Of a DNA stretch of 64,000 nucleotides, positions 25,568 through 33,107 are shown in pieces. This stretch comes from Micromonospora rifamycinica (lineage in GTDB: Bacteria; Actinomycetota; Actinomycetes; Mycobacteriales; Micromonosporaceae). Made by a program: the position numbers and the translations under genes. Each line of letters begins with the position of its first letter. Position 1 is the stretch's first letter. The notes beneath the pieces were generated by a model that was not told the origin of the DNA, ran no database searches, and saw nothing but the letters and a program-made list of their open reading frames with translations. The stretch covers positions 1,550,001 to 1,614,000 of the forward strand of contig NZ_LT607752.1 of the NCBI RefSeq assembly GCF_900090265.1, in the 5' to 3' direction.

Positions 25568-26640
25568 CCCGGGGCTCCGGTGGTGACGAGATCGGCGTCG
25601 AGGTCGCCCGGCCGCGCGACGCCGACCAGCGCCAGCGCCCGGTCGAGATCAGCGCGCACCAGGTCGAGCACGTGCCGCACCCCGGCCGCGCCACCGACCG
25701 CGAGCCCCCAGAGCACCGGACGGCCGAGCAGCACGGCCGTCGCGCCGAGGGCCAGCGCCACCAGCACGTCGGTCCCCCGCCGCAGGCCGCCGTCGACCAG
25801 CACCGGCACCCGCCCGTCGACGGCCGCCACGACGCCCGGCAACGCGTCCAGGGTGGCCAGCGCCCCGTCGAGCTGCCGGCCGCCGTGGTTGGAGACCAGC
25901 ACACCGTCCACCCCGTGCTCCACGGCCAGCCGGGCGTCGGCCGGATGCAGCACCCCCTTGAGCAGGATCGGCAGCGACGTGAGCCCGCGCAGCGCCCCGA
26001 TCAGCTCCCAGCCCACCCCCGCGTTCATCTCGATGGGCCGGACCCGACCGTCCGCGTCCCGCATGTTCTCGCAGACCAGGCCGGGTGGCAGGTCGACGAA
26101 ACCGTGCCGCAGGTCGCGTTCCCGCCGGCCGAAGACCGGCGAGTCGACCGTGACGACCAGCGCCCGGCAGCCGGCGGCCACCGCCCGCCGGACCACGGTG
26201 GCGGTGAACTCCAGGTCCGCGTGCGGGTAGAGCTGGAACCACAGCGGCCCGCCGGCCGCCGCGATCTCCTCCACCGGCCGGGTGGCCGCCATGCTCACCA
26301 CCATGACCGTGCCGGCGTCGGCGGCGGCCCGGGCGGTGGCCACCTCACCCTCGGGGTGGGCCAGCCGGTGGAACGCGGTCGGCGCGATCAGCACCGGCAT
26401 GCTGACCGGGCTGCCGAACAGCGAGAGCCGCAGGTCGCGCTCACCGGCCGCGCGCAGCACCCGGGGCCGCAGCCAGCGTCGGGCGAAGGCCGCCTCGTTG
26501 GCCCGCAGGGTCCGTTCGTTCCCCGCCCCACCGGCGAAGAAGTCCCAGTGCACCGGATCCAGCCGACGGCGGGCCGCGGCGGCCACCTCGGCCAGGTTCA
26601 GCCCGACCGCGTCGGCGGCCAGCACGTCAGTCCCCGACAC
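25564..26640 (-). CDS. FMN-dependent alpha-hydroxyacid oxidase (hydroxymandelate/lactate oxidase-like)
   Basis: FMN TIM-barrel enzyme of 358 residues. Visible motifs are the FMN-phosphate region, the QLY of PLWFQLYPHADLE, the catalytic His/Arg in SNHGGRQLDGALAT, and LVDGGLRRGTDVLVALALGA near the end. Relatives oxidise lactate, glycolate or mandelates to 2-oxoacids; 4-hydroxymandelate oxidases of hydroxyphenylglycine pathways are close in layout. An aromatic 2-hydroxyacid would fit the neighbouring ammonia-lyase. The GTG at 26640 overlaps the flavoprotein stop by 14 bases; a second GTG at 26625, six bases after GGGGAC, is an equally possible start. Co-transcribed with P450 and antiporter. Confidence 0.9.
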   Translation of the reverse strand: MSGTDVLAADAVGLNLAEVAAAARRRLDPVHWDFFAGGAGNERTLRANEAAFARRWLRPRVLRAAGERDLRLSLFGSPVSMPVLIAPTAFHRLAHPEGEVATARAAADAGTVMVVSMAATRPVEEIAAAGGPLWFQLYPHADLEFTATVVRRAVAAGCRALVVTVDSPVFGRRERDLRHGFVDLPPGLVCENMRDADGRVRPIEMNAGVGWELIGALRGLTSLPILLKGVLHPADARLAVEHGVDGVLVSNHGGRQLDGALATLDALPGVVAAVDGRVPVLVDGGLRRGTDVLVALALGATAVLLGRPVLWGLAVGGAAGVRHVLDLVRADLDRALALVGVARPGDLDADLVTTGAPG

Positions 26641-28198
26641 TGCGCAGGCACCGGTCGACGAACGCGGCCAACGGCGTCACGTGCACCTCCGGCCGGTCCC
26701 AGCGGTTCTCCAGGTTCTCCGCCAGGTGATGGGTCGCGACGACCTGCCCGGCCCGGTGGTGGCGGACCACCGGGTGCAGGTACGCCGCGTCGTGCGCCTG
26801 ACCGACGACGTCCTGGGCCACCCGGCGGACCGTGACGTCGAACGGGTCCACCTGGTCGTGCTCCGGGCCGTACTCCAGGGTGACCACGAAGGCGTCGGAG
26901 TAGTCGTGGTCGGCGGTGCGCAGGCCGGTTCCGGCGAAGTACGCCACCGGCACCTCCTCGTGGTAGCGCGCCTCGGTGCCGGCGACGGTGACCACGTCGG
27001 CGAGGACGTCGAACTGCTGCCACAGCGCCGAGGTGCGGTTGACCCGGGCGATGATCGCGTCGGTGATCGCCGCCCCGGTGGCGTCCAGCTTCTCCGCCGG
27101 CCACGGCGTGTCCCCGTACCGGCGTTCGAGAATCCGGTGCAGGGTCCGTACCGCGTAGCGGAAGCCGTGGATGAAACCGTTTGTCGAACGCTTGAAGTCC
27201 CGTTCCTGGGTGATGGTGCCGGCGAAGAACAGGTCGGGCACGTTCACCGACTCCCACTCGGCGGTCTGCGCCGGGAACCGGTCCCGGATCGCCAGCTCAG
27301 GCCGGCAGGAGTCGTCGAAGATCGACGCGTCGAAGGCGAACCCGGTGCAGACCAGCACCCGGTCGTAGCGCAGCTCCTTGACCACCTCGTCGGCGCGGGA
27401 GAACGCGAAGGTCACCGTGTAACCGTCGGCGTCGCGGGTGATCCGCCGGACGGTGCCGTCCAGGATCGCGTTCGCCGACTTGAGCTGGTAGGTGTCCAGG
27501 AAGTTGTTGTTGACCGCGCGCAGGTGCCCGACGTAGTGGGTCCGCCAGGCCATCCGCACCGAACTCGGCCCGGCCAGGTGGATCAGCGTGGTGGTCTCCA
27601 TCAGGCTGTCCGCGGTCTCGAACGCGGAGTTGCCCTTGCCGATGATCAGCACCTTCTGGTCGAGGTAGTCGCGCGGGTCGACGGGCATGTCCGCGTACTG
27701 CTCGGCCAGCTCCAGCCCCGGGATGTCCGGCAGGTACGGCCGGGACACCCCGGTGGCGACCACCACCCGGCGGGCCCGGAAGGTCTCCCCCGCGTGCACC
27801 TCGAAGGTGCCGTCCACCTTGGACACCGAGGTCACCCGCGCGCCGTAGCGCACCTTCACCCCGGTCTTGGCGGCGAAGTCGGCCAGGTAGCGCACCATCA
27901 CGTCGGCGTCCGGGAAGTACCGTTCGGTGTACGTGGTGAACCGCAGCGCCGGGTCGTCGGTGAGCAGCGAGTTCCAGTCCAGCCGCAGGTTCAGCTCCGG
28001 GTCGTCGGAGCCGGTGTGCGGCTTGTTGATGGAGATGAGCTGCCGGTGCCGGGGGTAGGTGGCGAAGAACGCGCCGGGGATGTCCGCACCCTCCAGCACC
28101 AGGTAGTCGCGCCGGCCGTCGGCCTCGAGCAGCGCGGCCAGTTGCAGGCCGGCGGGTCCGGCCCCGATGATCAGGTAGTCAAGCGTCACGACGGCCAT
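26627..28198 (-). CDS. FOXRED2-like FAD-dependent oxidoreductase, paralog 1
   Basis: Flavoprotein monooxygenase-like enzyme of 523 residues. The FAD site is LIIGAGPAGLQLAALLE at the N-terminus; a second dinucleotide motif, VLIIGKGNSAFETADSL at about residue 190, suggests NAD(P)H binding. Other shared landmarks are YPRHRQLISINK, THYVGHLRAVNNNFLDTY and RSTNGFIHGFRY. The overall layout resembles FOXRED2-type and N-hydroxylating flavoproteins, but the reaction cannot be assigned. A paralog starting MTLDYLIIGAGPAGLQ is transcribed divergently at 29760. The start overlaps the ammonia-lyase stop; by comparison with the paralog the GTG at 28189 (three codons in) may be the real start. Both copies in one cluster suggests consecutive oxidations. 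Confidence 0.88.
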   Translation of the reverse strand: MAVVTLDYLIIGAGPAGLQLAALLEADGRRDYLVLEGADIPGAFFATYPRHRQLISINKPHTGSDDPELNLRLDWNSLLTDDPALRFTTYTERYFPDADVMVRYLADFAAKTGVKVRYGARVTSVSKVDGTFEVHAGETFRARRVVVATGVSRPYLPDIPGLELAEQYADMPVDPRDYLDQKVLIIGKGNSAFETADSLMETTTLIHLAGPSSVRMAWRTHYVGHLRAVNNNFLDTYQLKSANAILDGTVRRITRDADGYTVTFAFSRADEVVKELRYDRVLVCTGFAFDASIFDDSCRPELAIRDRFPAQTAEWESVNVPDLFFAGTITQERDFKRSTNGFIHGFRYAVRTLHRILERRYGDTPWPAEKLDATGAAITDAIIARVNRTSALWQQFDVLADVVTVAGTEARYHEEVPVAYFAGTGLRTADHDYSDAFVVTLEYGPEHDQVDPFDVTVRRVAQDVVGQAHDAAYLHPVVRHHRAGQVVATHHLAENLENRWDRPEVHVTPLAAFVDRCLRSVGD

Positions 28199-29696
28199 CC
28201 AGGGTGAGAGAGGTCAGCGGGAGTCCGAGTTCGTCCACGACGTCGGCGGCCCGCCGGACGTCGCTGTCCAACGGGCGGTCCGGGTCGACCGGCGGGATCG
28301 CCGCGGCCAGCGCCGCCAGCGCCTCGCCGCAGCCCGGCGCGGTCGGCGTCCGCGCCCCGACGTGCGCGGCCTGCCGCAGCCCCAGCGCCAGCGAGCCGAC
28401 GATCAGCCGGAGCAGTCCGGCCTGGTCGAAGACCCGCAGGGCGGCCTGGGTGCCGAGCGGGATGACGTCCTGGTTGTGCAGGTTGGTCGGCAGGCTCTGC
28501 ATGCTCGCCGGCATGGCGTCCCGGCGGATCTCGGCGATCAGCGCGGTCGAGGCCAGCTGCACCCCCTGGAGCCCGTGCTGCTGCCCCGGGCCGGCGGCCA
28601 GCATCGGCGGCAGGCCACCGTTGCGGTGCGGGTCGACCAGCAGGTCGAGCTGCCGTTCGGCGAGGTTGCCCAGCTGGGCCACCACCATCGACAGCAGGTC
28701 GGCGGCGAACGCGGCCGGCTGCCCGAAGAAGTTGCCGCCGTGCACCACCAGATCCTCGTCGGGGAAGAACAGCGGGTTGTCGCTGACGCTGCCCAGGTCG
28801 GCGGCGACCACGGCGTCGACGTGGCGCAACGCGTCCTCGGCCGCGCCGAGCAGCTGCGGGGCGCACCGGATGCTGTACGGCTCCTGCAGGGGGCGCTTGC
28901 CGGACGGCACGAGCCCGTCGCTGACCCGCCGCATACCCGCGCCCACGTCGATCGCGCCCGGGTGGCCGTAGGCCCGCAGCAGCCGGGCGTCGAGGAACTG
29001 CGGGTCCGCGCCGAGCAGGTCGGCGAGCAGGCAGGTGAGCACCTGCTGTGCCCGGTGCACGGCCCGGACGGCGGACAACGCCAGCGCCGTCGCCGCGGTG
29101 GTCAGGGAGGTGCCGTTGACCAGGGCCAGGGCGTCCCGGCCGTCCAGCGGCAGCGGCTCCAGGCCCGCCCGCGCCAACGCCTCGGCCGCCGGCAGGCGTA
29201 CCCCGTCGAGGTAGGCGTGACCGCGACCGCGCAGCGCCTGGGCCGCCGCGCCCAGTGGGATCAGGTCGCCACTCGCGCCGACCGAGCCCCACCTCGGCAC
29301 CGCCGGCACGAAGGTGGTGCCGAGCATCGCCGCCAGCGCGTCGACGACGTGCGGGGACACCCCCGACGCGCCCTGGGCCAGCGACCAGGCCCGCACCAGC
29401 ACGGTCGCGCGCACGATCTCGGGGGCGAGGTCCGGGCCGTGGCCCGCGCCGAGGTGGGCGAGGGTGTTGTCGGCCTGGTCGCGCAGGTCGGCGCGGCCGG
29501 CGTACCCGACGAGGGCGCCGAAGCCGGTGGTGCTGCCGTACACCGCGCGGTCCTCACCGAGCACCTCGGACAGGAAGACACGGGTGTGCGTGACCCGGTC
29601 GCGGACCTGCGGCCCGACCACGACCCGGACCGGGTCGCGGGCGGCGCTCAGGTCGGCGATCCGCAGCGGGGCCGCGAGATCTACCTCTGTCGTCAT
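28179..29696 (-). CDS. MIO-type aromatic amino acid ammonia-lyase (HAL/PAL/TAL family)
   Basis: Ammonia-lyase of 505 residues beginning at the ATG at 29696. The Ala141-Ser142-Gly143 triad (in GSVGASGDLIPLG) forms the MIO electrophile; the catalytic Tyr lies in YGSTTGFGALVG and other family motifs are LVNGTSLTT, SDNPLFF and QEPYSIRC. At the substrate-selectivity site the sequence reads NTLAHLGAG, a His-Leu pair like tyrosine ammonia-lyases rather than Phe-Leu of PAL or Ser-His of histidine ammonia-lyase, so tyrosine is the best guess. It leads a five-gene operon and would supply an aryl-acrylate or aryl-beta-amino acid for the flavoproteins and the ligase. Aminomutase activity is possible. Confidence 0.92.
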   Translation of the reverse strand: MTTEVDLAAPLRIADLSAARDPVRVVVGPQVRDRVTHTRVFLSEVLGEDRAVYGSTTGFGALVGYAGRADLRDQADNTLAHLGAGHGPDLAPEIVRATVLVRAWSLAQGASGVSPHVVDALAAMLGTTFVPAVPRWGSVGASGDLIPLGAAAQALRGRGHAYLDGVRLPAAEALARAGLEPLPLDGRDALALVNGTSLTTAATALALSAVRAVHRAQQVLTCLLADLLGADPQFLDARLLRAYGHPGAIDVGAGMRRVSDGLVPSGKRPLQEPYSIRCAPQLLGAAEDALRHVDAVVAADLGSVSDNPLFFPDEDLVVHGGNFFGQPAAFAADLLSMVVAQLGNLAERQLDLLVDPHRNGGLPPMLAAGPGQQHGLQGVQLASTALIAEIRRDAMPASMQSLPTNLHNQDVIPLGTQAALRVFDQAGLLRLIVGSLALGLRQAAHVGARTPTAPGCGEALAALAAAIPPVDPDRPLDSDVRRAADVVDELGLPLTSLTLDGRRDA

Positions 29697-29721
29697 GCGA
29701 CCGGACCCTAGAGACGAAATC

Positions 29722-29735
29722 TCAGAACGCTCTGA
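29722..29735. promoter_or_regulatory. Inverted repeat in the divergent promoter of the biosynthetic cluster
   Basis: TCAGAACGCTCTGA (half-sites TCAGA/TCTGA around a 4-bp centre) lies midway in the 63-bp gap between the ammonia-lyase and the divergent flavoprotein, flanked on both sides by GAAATC. The gap is too short for two independent promoters, so one site could control both arms. Neither gene has a clear ribosome site, so leaderless transcripts are possible. Confidence 0.45.
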
Positions 29736-29759
29736 AATCGGGCCGATACGGTGCGCCGC

Positions 29760-31325
29760 ATGACGCTCGACTACCTGATCATCGGAGCCGGGCCGGCCGG
29801 GCTCCAGCTCGCCGCCCTGCTGGAGCGCGACGGCCGCGAGCATCTGGTGCTGGAGGCCGGATCGGCACCGGGCACGTTCTTCAGCCGCTACCCGCGACAC
29901 CGCCAGTTGATCTCGATCAACAAGATCTGGACCGGTTCCGACGATCCGGAGTTCAACCTGCGCTCCGACTGGAACTCGCTGCTCACCGACGATCCGGCGT
30001 TGCTGTTCGGCAACTTCAGCCGACGCTACTTCCCCGACGCCGACGACATGGTGCGCTACCTCGCCGCCTTCGCCGAGGGCCGGCGGGTCCGGTACGACAC
30101 CCGGGTCACCCGGATCGCCCGCGACGGCGACCTGTTCCGCGTCGAGACCGGCGACGACACGCTGACCGCCCGCCGGGTCGTCGTCGCCACCGGCGTCTCC
30201 CAGCTCTACGTCCCGCCGATCGAGGGCGTCGACCTCGCCGAACGCTACGACACGGTCAGCGTCGACCCGGACGACTTCACCAACCAGCGGGTCCTGATCA
30301 TCGGCAAGGGCAACTCGGCCTTCGAGACCGCCGACGCCCTGGTCGGGACCGCCGCCGTCATCCACGTCGCCGGACCGCACTCGATCCGGCTGGCCTGGCA
30401 GACCCACTACGTCGGGCACCTGCGCGCGGTCAACAACAACTTCCTCGACACCTACCAGCTCAAGTCGCAGAACGCGGTCCTCGACGGCACCGTCGAGCGG
30501 ATCGCCCGCCGCGACGACGGCGGCTACCGGATCGACTTCCGGTACGCCCGGACCCGGGAGTCGATCCGGCAGATCGACTACGACCGGGTGATCCTCTGCA
30601 CCGGCTTCCGCTTCGACGCCGGCATCTTCGACCCGTCGGCCCGGCCCGACCTGGTCATCAACGACCGGTTCCCCGAGCAGACCTCCAGCTTCGAGTCGGT
30701 GAACGTGCCCGGCCTGTACTTCGCCGGCACCCTCACCCAGCAGCGCGACTTCAAGCGCTCCACCAACGGCTTCATCCACGGCTTCCGGTACGGCGTCCGC
30801 GCCCTGCACCGGATCCTGGCCGCCCGGCACCACGGCACACCGTGGCCGTCCACCACCCTGGACGCCACCCCCGAGGCGATCACCGAGGCGATCATCGCCC
30901 GGATCAACCGGACCTCGGCGCTGTGGCAGCAGTTCGGCGTCCTCGGCGACGTCGTCGTCGTCTCCGGGGGCACCGCGCGCTACCACGAGGAGGTCCCGGT
31001 CGCCTACCTGCACGACGGCGGCCTCGGCCCCGAACCGTTCGCGCTGGTGACCACTTTGGAGTACGGCCCGGACCACGACCAGGTCGACCCGTTCGACATC
31101 ACCGTTCCCCGGATCGCCGAGAACGACGCCGCTCACGCCCACGACGCCAGCTACCTGCACCCCGTCGTCCGGGTGCACCGGGGCGGCCGGGTCGTCGCCA
31201 CGCACCACCTCGCCGAGAACCTGGAGAACGACTGGAACATCCCCGGGGTGCACCAGCAGCCCCTCGCGCTGTTCCTCAAGGGCGTGCTGGCCGAGGCCGG
31301 GGACGTGCCGTCCGATGCCGGCTGA
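29760..31325 (+). CDS. FOXRED2-like FAD-dependent oxidoreductase, paralog 2
   Basis: Flavoprotein of 521 residues from the ATG at 29760, collinear with the protein at 26627-28198. It carries the same FAD motif LIIGAGPAGLQLAALLE, second motif VLIIGKGNSAFETADAL, and THYVGHLRAVNNNFLDTY and RSTNGFIHGFRYGVR. Clear divergence between the two in the substrate half and C-terminal ~120 residues suggests different substrates or successive steps rather than a recent duplication. No ribosome site precedes the ATG. It is first in the plus-strand arm, and its stop overlaps the start of the adenylate-forming ligase by 11 bases. The reaction is unknown. Confidence 0.9.
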   Translation: MTLDYLIIGAGPAGLQLAALLERDGREHLVLEAGSAPGTFFSRYPRHRQLISINKIWTGSDDPEFNLRSDWNSLLTDDPALLFGNFSRRYFPDADDMVRYLAAFAEGRRVRYDTRVTRIARDGDLFRVETGDDTLTARRVVVATGVSQLYVPPIEGVDLAERYDTVSVDPDDFTNQRVLIIGKGNSAFETADALVGTAAVIHVAGPHSIRLAWQTHYVGHLRAVNNNFLDTYQLKSQNAVLDGTVERIARRDDGGYRIDFRYARTRESIRQIDYDRVILCTGFRFDAGIFDPSARPDLVINDRFPEQTSSFESVNVPGLYFAGTLTQQRDFKRSTNGFIHGFRYGVRALHRILAARHHGTPWPSTTLDATPEAITEAIIARINRTSALWQQFGVLGDVVVVSGGTARYHEEVPVAYLHDGGLGPEPFALVTTLEYGPDHDQVDPFDITVPRIAENDAAHAHDASYLHPVVRVHRGGRVVATHHLAENLENDWNIPGVHQQPLALFLKGVLAEAGDVPSDAG

Positions 31326-32931
31326 GCACGGCCCGGCCGCGCGTCCACCGGTGCCGGTCGGCGGGCGTCCGCCGGCCGGCGCCGGCCCGGCCCGACGGGC
31401 ACCGGGGCTGCCCGGCCCGGCCGTCCCGAAGTCGGCGGGGGACGGCCGGGCCGGGTCCGGCGCGGCGGCCGGCGAGCCGTCCGGCGGGGCCGCCGCCGGT
31501 GGTGAGGTCTGGCCGCAGCCCGTGCTGCGGCTGCTCGCCACCGGCGGCGACCGGCCGGTGTTCGAGGACGGCGACCGGATCGTCGACGCGACCGGGATGT
31601 GGGCCCTGGTGCGGCGGATCGCGTCCGGGCTGCGCGCCGCCGGCGTCGGACCGGGCACCGGGGTGGCGCTGCGGCTCGGCGTCACCCCGGAGGCGTTCGC
31701 CGCCGTCATCGCGGCGTTCGCGGTGGGCGCCCGGGTGTCCGGGCTCCGGCCCGAGCTGCCCCCGACGCCCCTGGAGCGGCTGCTCGGCAGCGACGACGCG
31801 TTGCTCGTCGACGACGCCCGGCTCGCCGCGCTGGTGGACACCCCCGACGACGGCACCCCGCTGGTCGCCGCCGGCCGGCCCACCGACATCGCCCGGATCA
31901 CCTGGACCAGCGGCAGCACCGGCAACCCCAAGGGCTGCGCCCAGACGTACGCGGCGATGAGCGCGGCCTGGGCGGCGTACCCGGACCGGTGGCCGCCGGC
32001 CATCGCCGCCCTCGCCCCCCGGCTGGGGCGCTACCTGGTCTTCGGCTCACTGAGCAGCCAGGTGATGCTGGAGTACGGCATCCTCACCCTCGCCGCGGGC
32101 GGCACCCTGGTCGCCGCCCGCCCGCCGGGCTTCCCCGGCATGATCACCCGGCACCGGGCGACCGCGAGCGTGATCACCGTCGGCAAGCTGCACCAGCTCG
32201 TCCGCGACCAGCGCGCCCATCCGGTCGACCTGAGCAGCCTGCGCGCCCTCGTCGTCTCCGGCTCCCCGCTGACCGTCTCCCGGCTCGCCGAGGCGCTCGA
32301 CGTGCTCGGCCCGGTGGTGTTCCACGGCTACGGCCAGACCGAGACCGGCATGATCGCGATGGTGACCCCGGCCGAGCTGCTGGCCCGCCCGGCCACCCTC
32401 GCCTCGGTCGGCCGGGCGCCGGCCGTGGTCGACCTGTCGATCCGCGACGCCGACGGCCGACCCGCCGCCGAGGGCGAACTCTACGTACGGACCCCGGCGC
32501 AGGCGACCGCCTACTGGGCCGATCCGGTCGAGACGGCCGACGTGTTCACCGACGGCTGGGTACGCACCCGCGACCTGGCCCGGCTGGACGCCGACGGCTA
32601 CCTGCACCTGTTCGGCCGGGTCCGGGACGTGATCATCGTCAACGCCAACCTGGTGTACGCCGGCCCGATCGAACGGGTCCTCGCCGTCGACCCCTCGGTC
32701 GCCGAGGCGTACGTCGTCAGCCGCCCGGACGACGTCACCGGCGAGGCGGTGCACGCGTACGTGGTGCCGGCCGCCGGTCACGAGCCGGACGCGGAACGGC
32801 TGCGCGCCCGGGTGGTGGCGGCCCTGGGACCGGCGGCGGCCCCGAAGACCGTGGAGACGATCGCCCGGGTTCCGGTCGGGCCGAGTGGCAAACCGGACAA
32901 GCGCGCCCTGGGGGCACCTGGCCAATCCTGA
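31315..32931 (+). CDS. Adenylate-forming acyl/aryl-acid ligase
   Basis: ANL-superfamily enzyme of 538 residues. After a ~60-residue Pro/Ala/Gly-rich N-terminal extension the AMP-binding domain shows the P-loop TWTSGSTGNPKG, the A5 motif HGYGQTETGM, the hinge TRDLARLDADGYLHLFGRVR and the catalytic Lys in VGPSGKPDKRAL. It should activate a carboxylic acid as the acyl-AMP, then pass it to CoA or a carrier protein; an aryl-acrylate from the ammonia-lyase is an obvious candidate. It is coupled to the flavoprotein upstream. No carrier protein, ketosynthase or condensation domain is encoded in the window, so a CoA thioester or amide product is more likely than assembly-line loading. Confidence 0.9.
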   Translation: MPAEHGPAARPPVPVGGRPPAGAGPARRAPGLPGPAVPKSAGDGRAGSGAAAGEPSGGAAAGGEVWPQPVLRLLATGGDRPVFEDGDRIVDATGMWALVRRIASGLRAAGVGPGTGVALRLGVTPEAFAAVIAAFAVGARVSGLRPELPPTPLERLLGSDDALLVDDARLAALVDTPDDGTPLVAAGRPTDIARITWTSGSTGNPKGCAQTYAAMSAAWAAYPDRWPPAIAALAPRLGRYLVFGSLSSQVMLEYGILTLAAGGTLVAARPPGFPGMITRHRATASVITVGKLHQLVRDQRAHPVDLSSLRALVVSGSPLTVSRLAEALDVLGPVVFHGYGQTETGMIAMVTPAELLARPATLASVGRAPAVVDLSIRDADGRPAAEGELYVRTPAQATAYWADPVETADVFTDGWVRTRDLARLDADGYLHLFGRVRDVIIVNANLVYAGPIERVLAVDPSVAEAYVVSRPDDVTGEAVHAYVVPAAGHEPDAERLRARVVAALGPAAAPKTVETIARVPVGPSGKPDKRALGAPGQS

Positions 32932-33107
32932 GTCGTCGGACAGTACGCGGGGGCGCACGGCGCTGCTCCCACCAGCCTGCCAACGCCGCTGCCAGGGCAC
33001 TTGCCGCGACCGGTCGCCACCGGCAAACTCTGCATCGATCCGACTGAACCTTCGGCTGGCTCGGTGCGTTGAGAGGTCGAAGCCACAGCCTGCCGAGGAG
33101 CGCACCG

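Noticed and set aside
22244-25904. Long minus-strand frames extending the kinase and the antiporter upstream
   Set aside because: They overlap the response regulator and the P450/FMN oxidase in another frame; the real starts are the coupled ATG at 22243 and GTG at 24230.
29697-32003. N-terminal extension of the ammonia-lyase frame (1,274 codons in total)
   Set aside because: The part beyond 29696 is antisense to the flavoprotein and ligase genes and has no family signal; the enzyme begins at the ATG at 29696 in the divergent gap.
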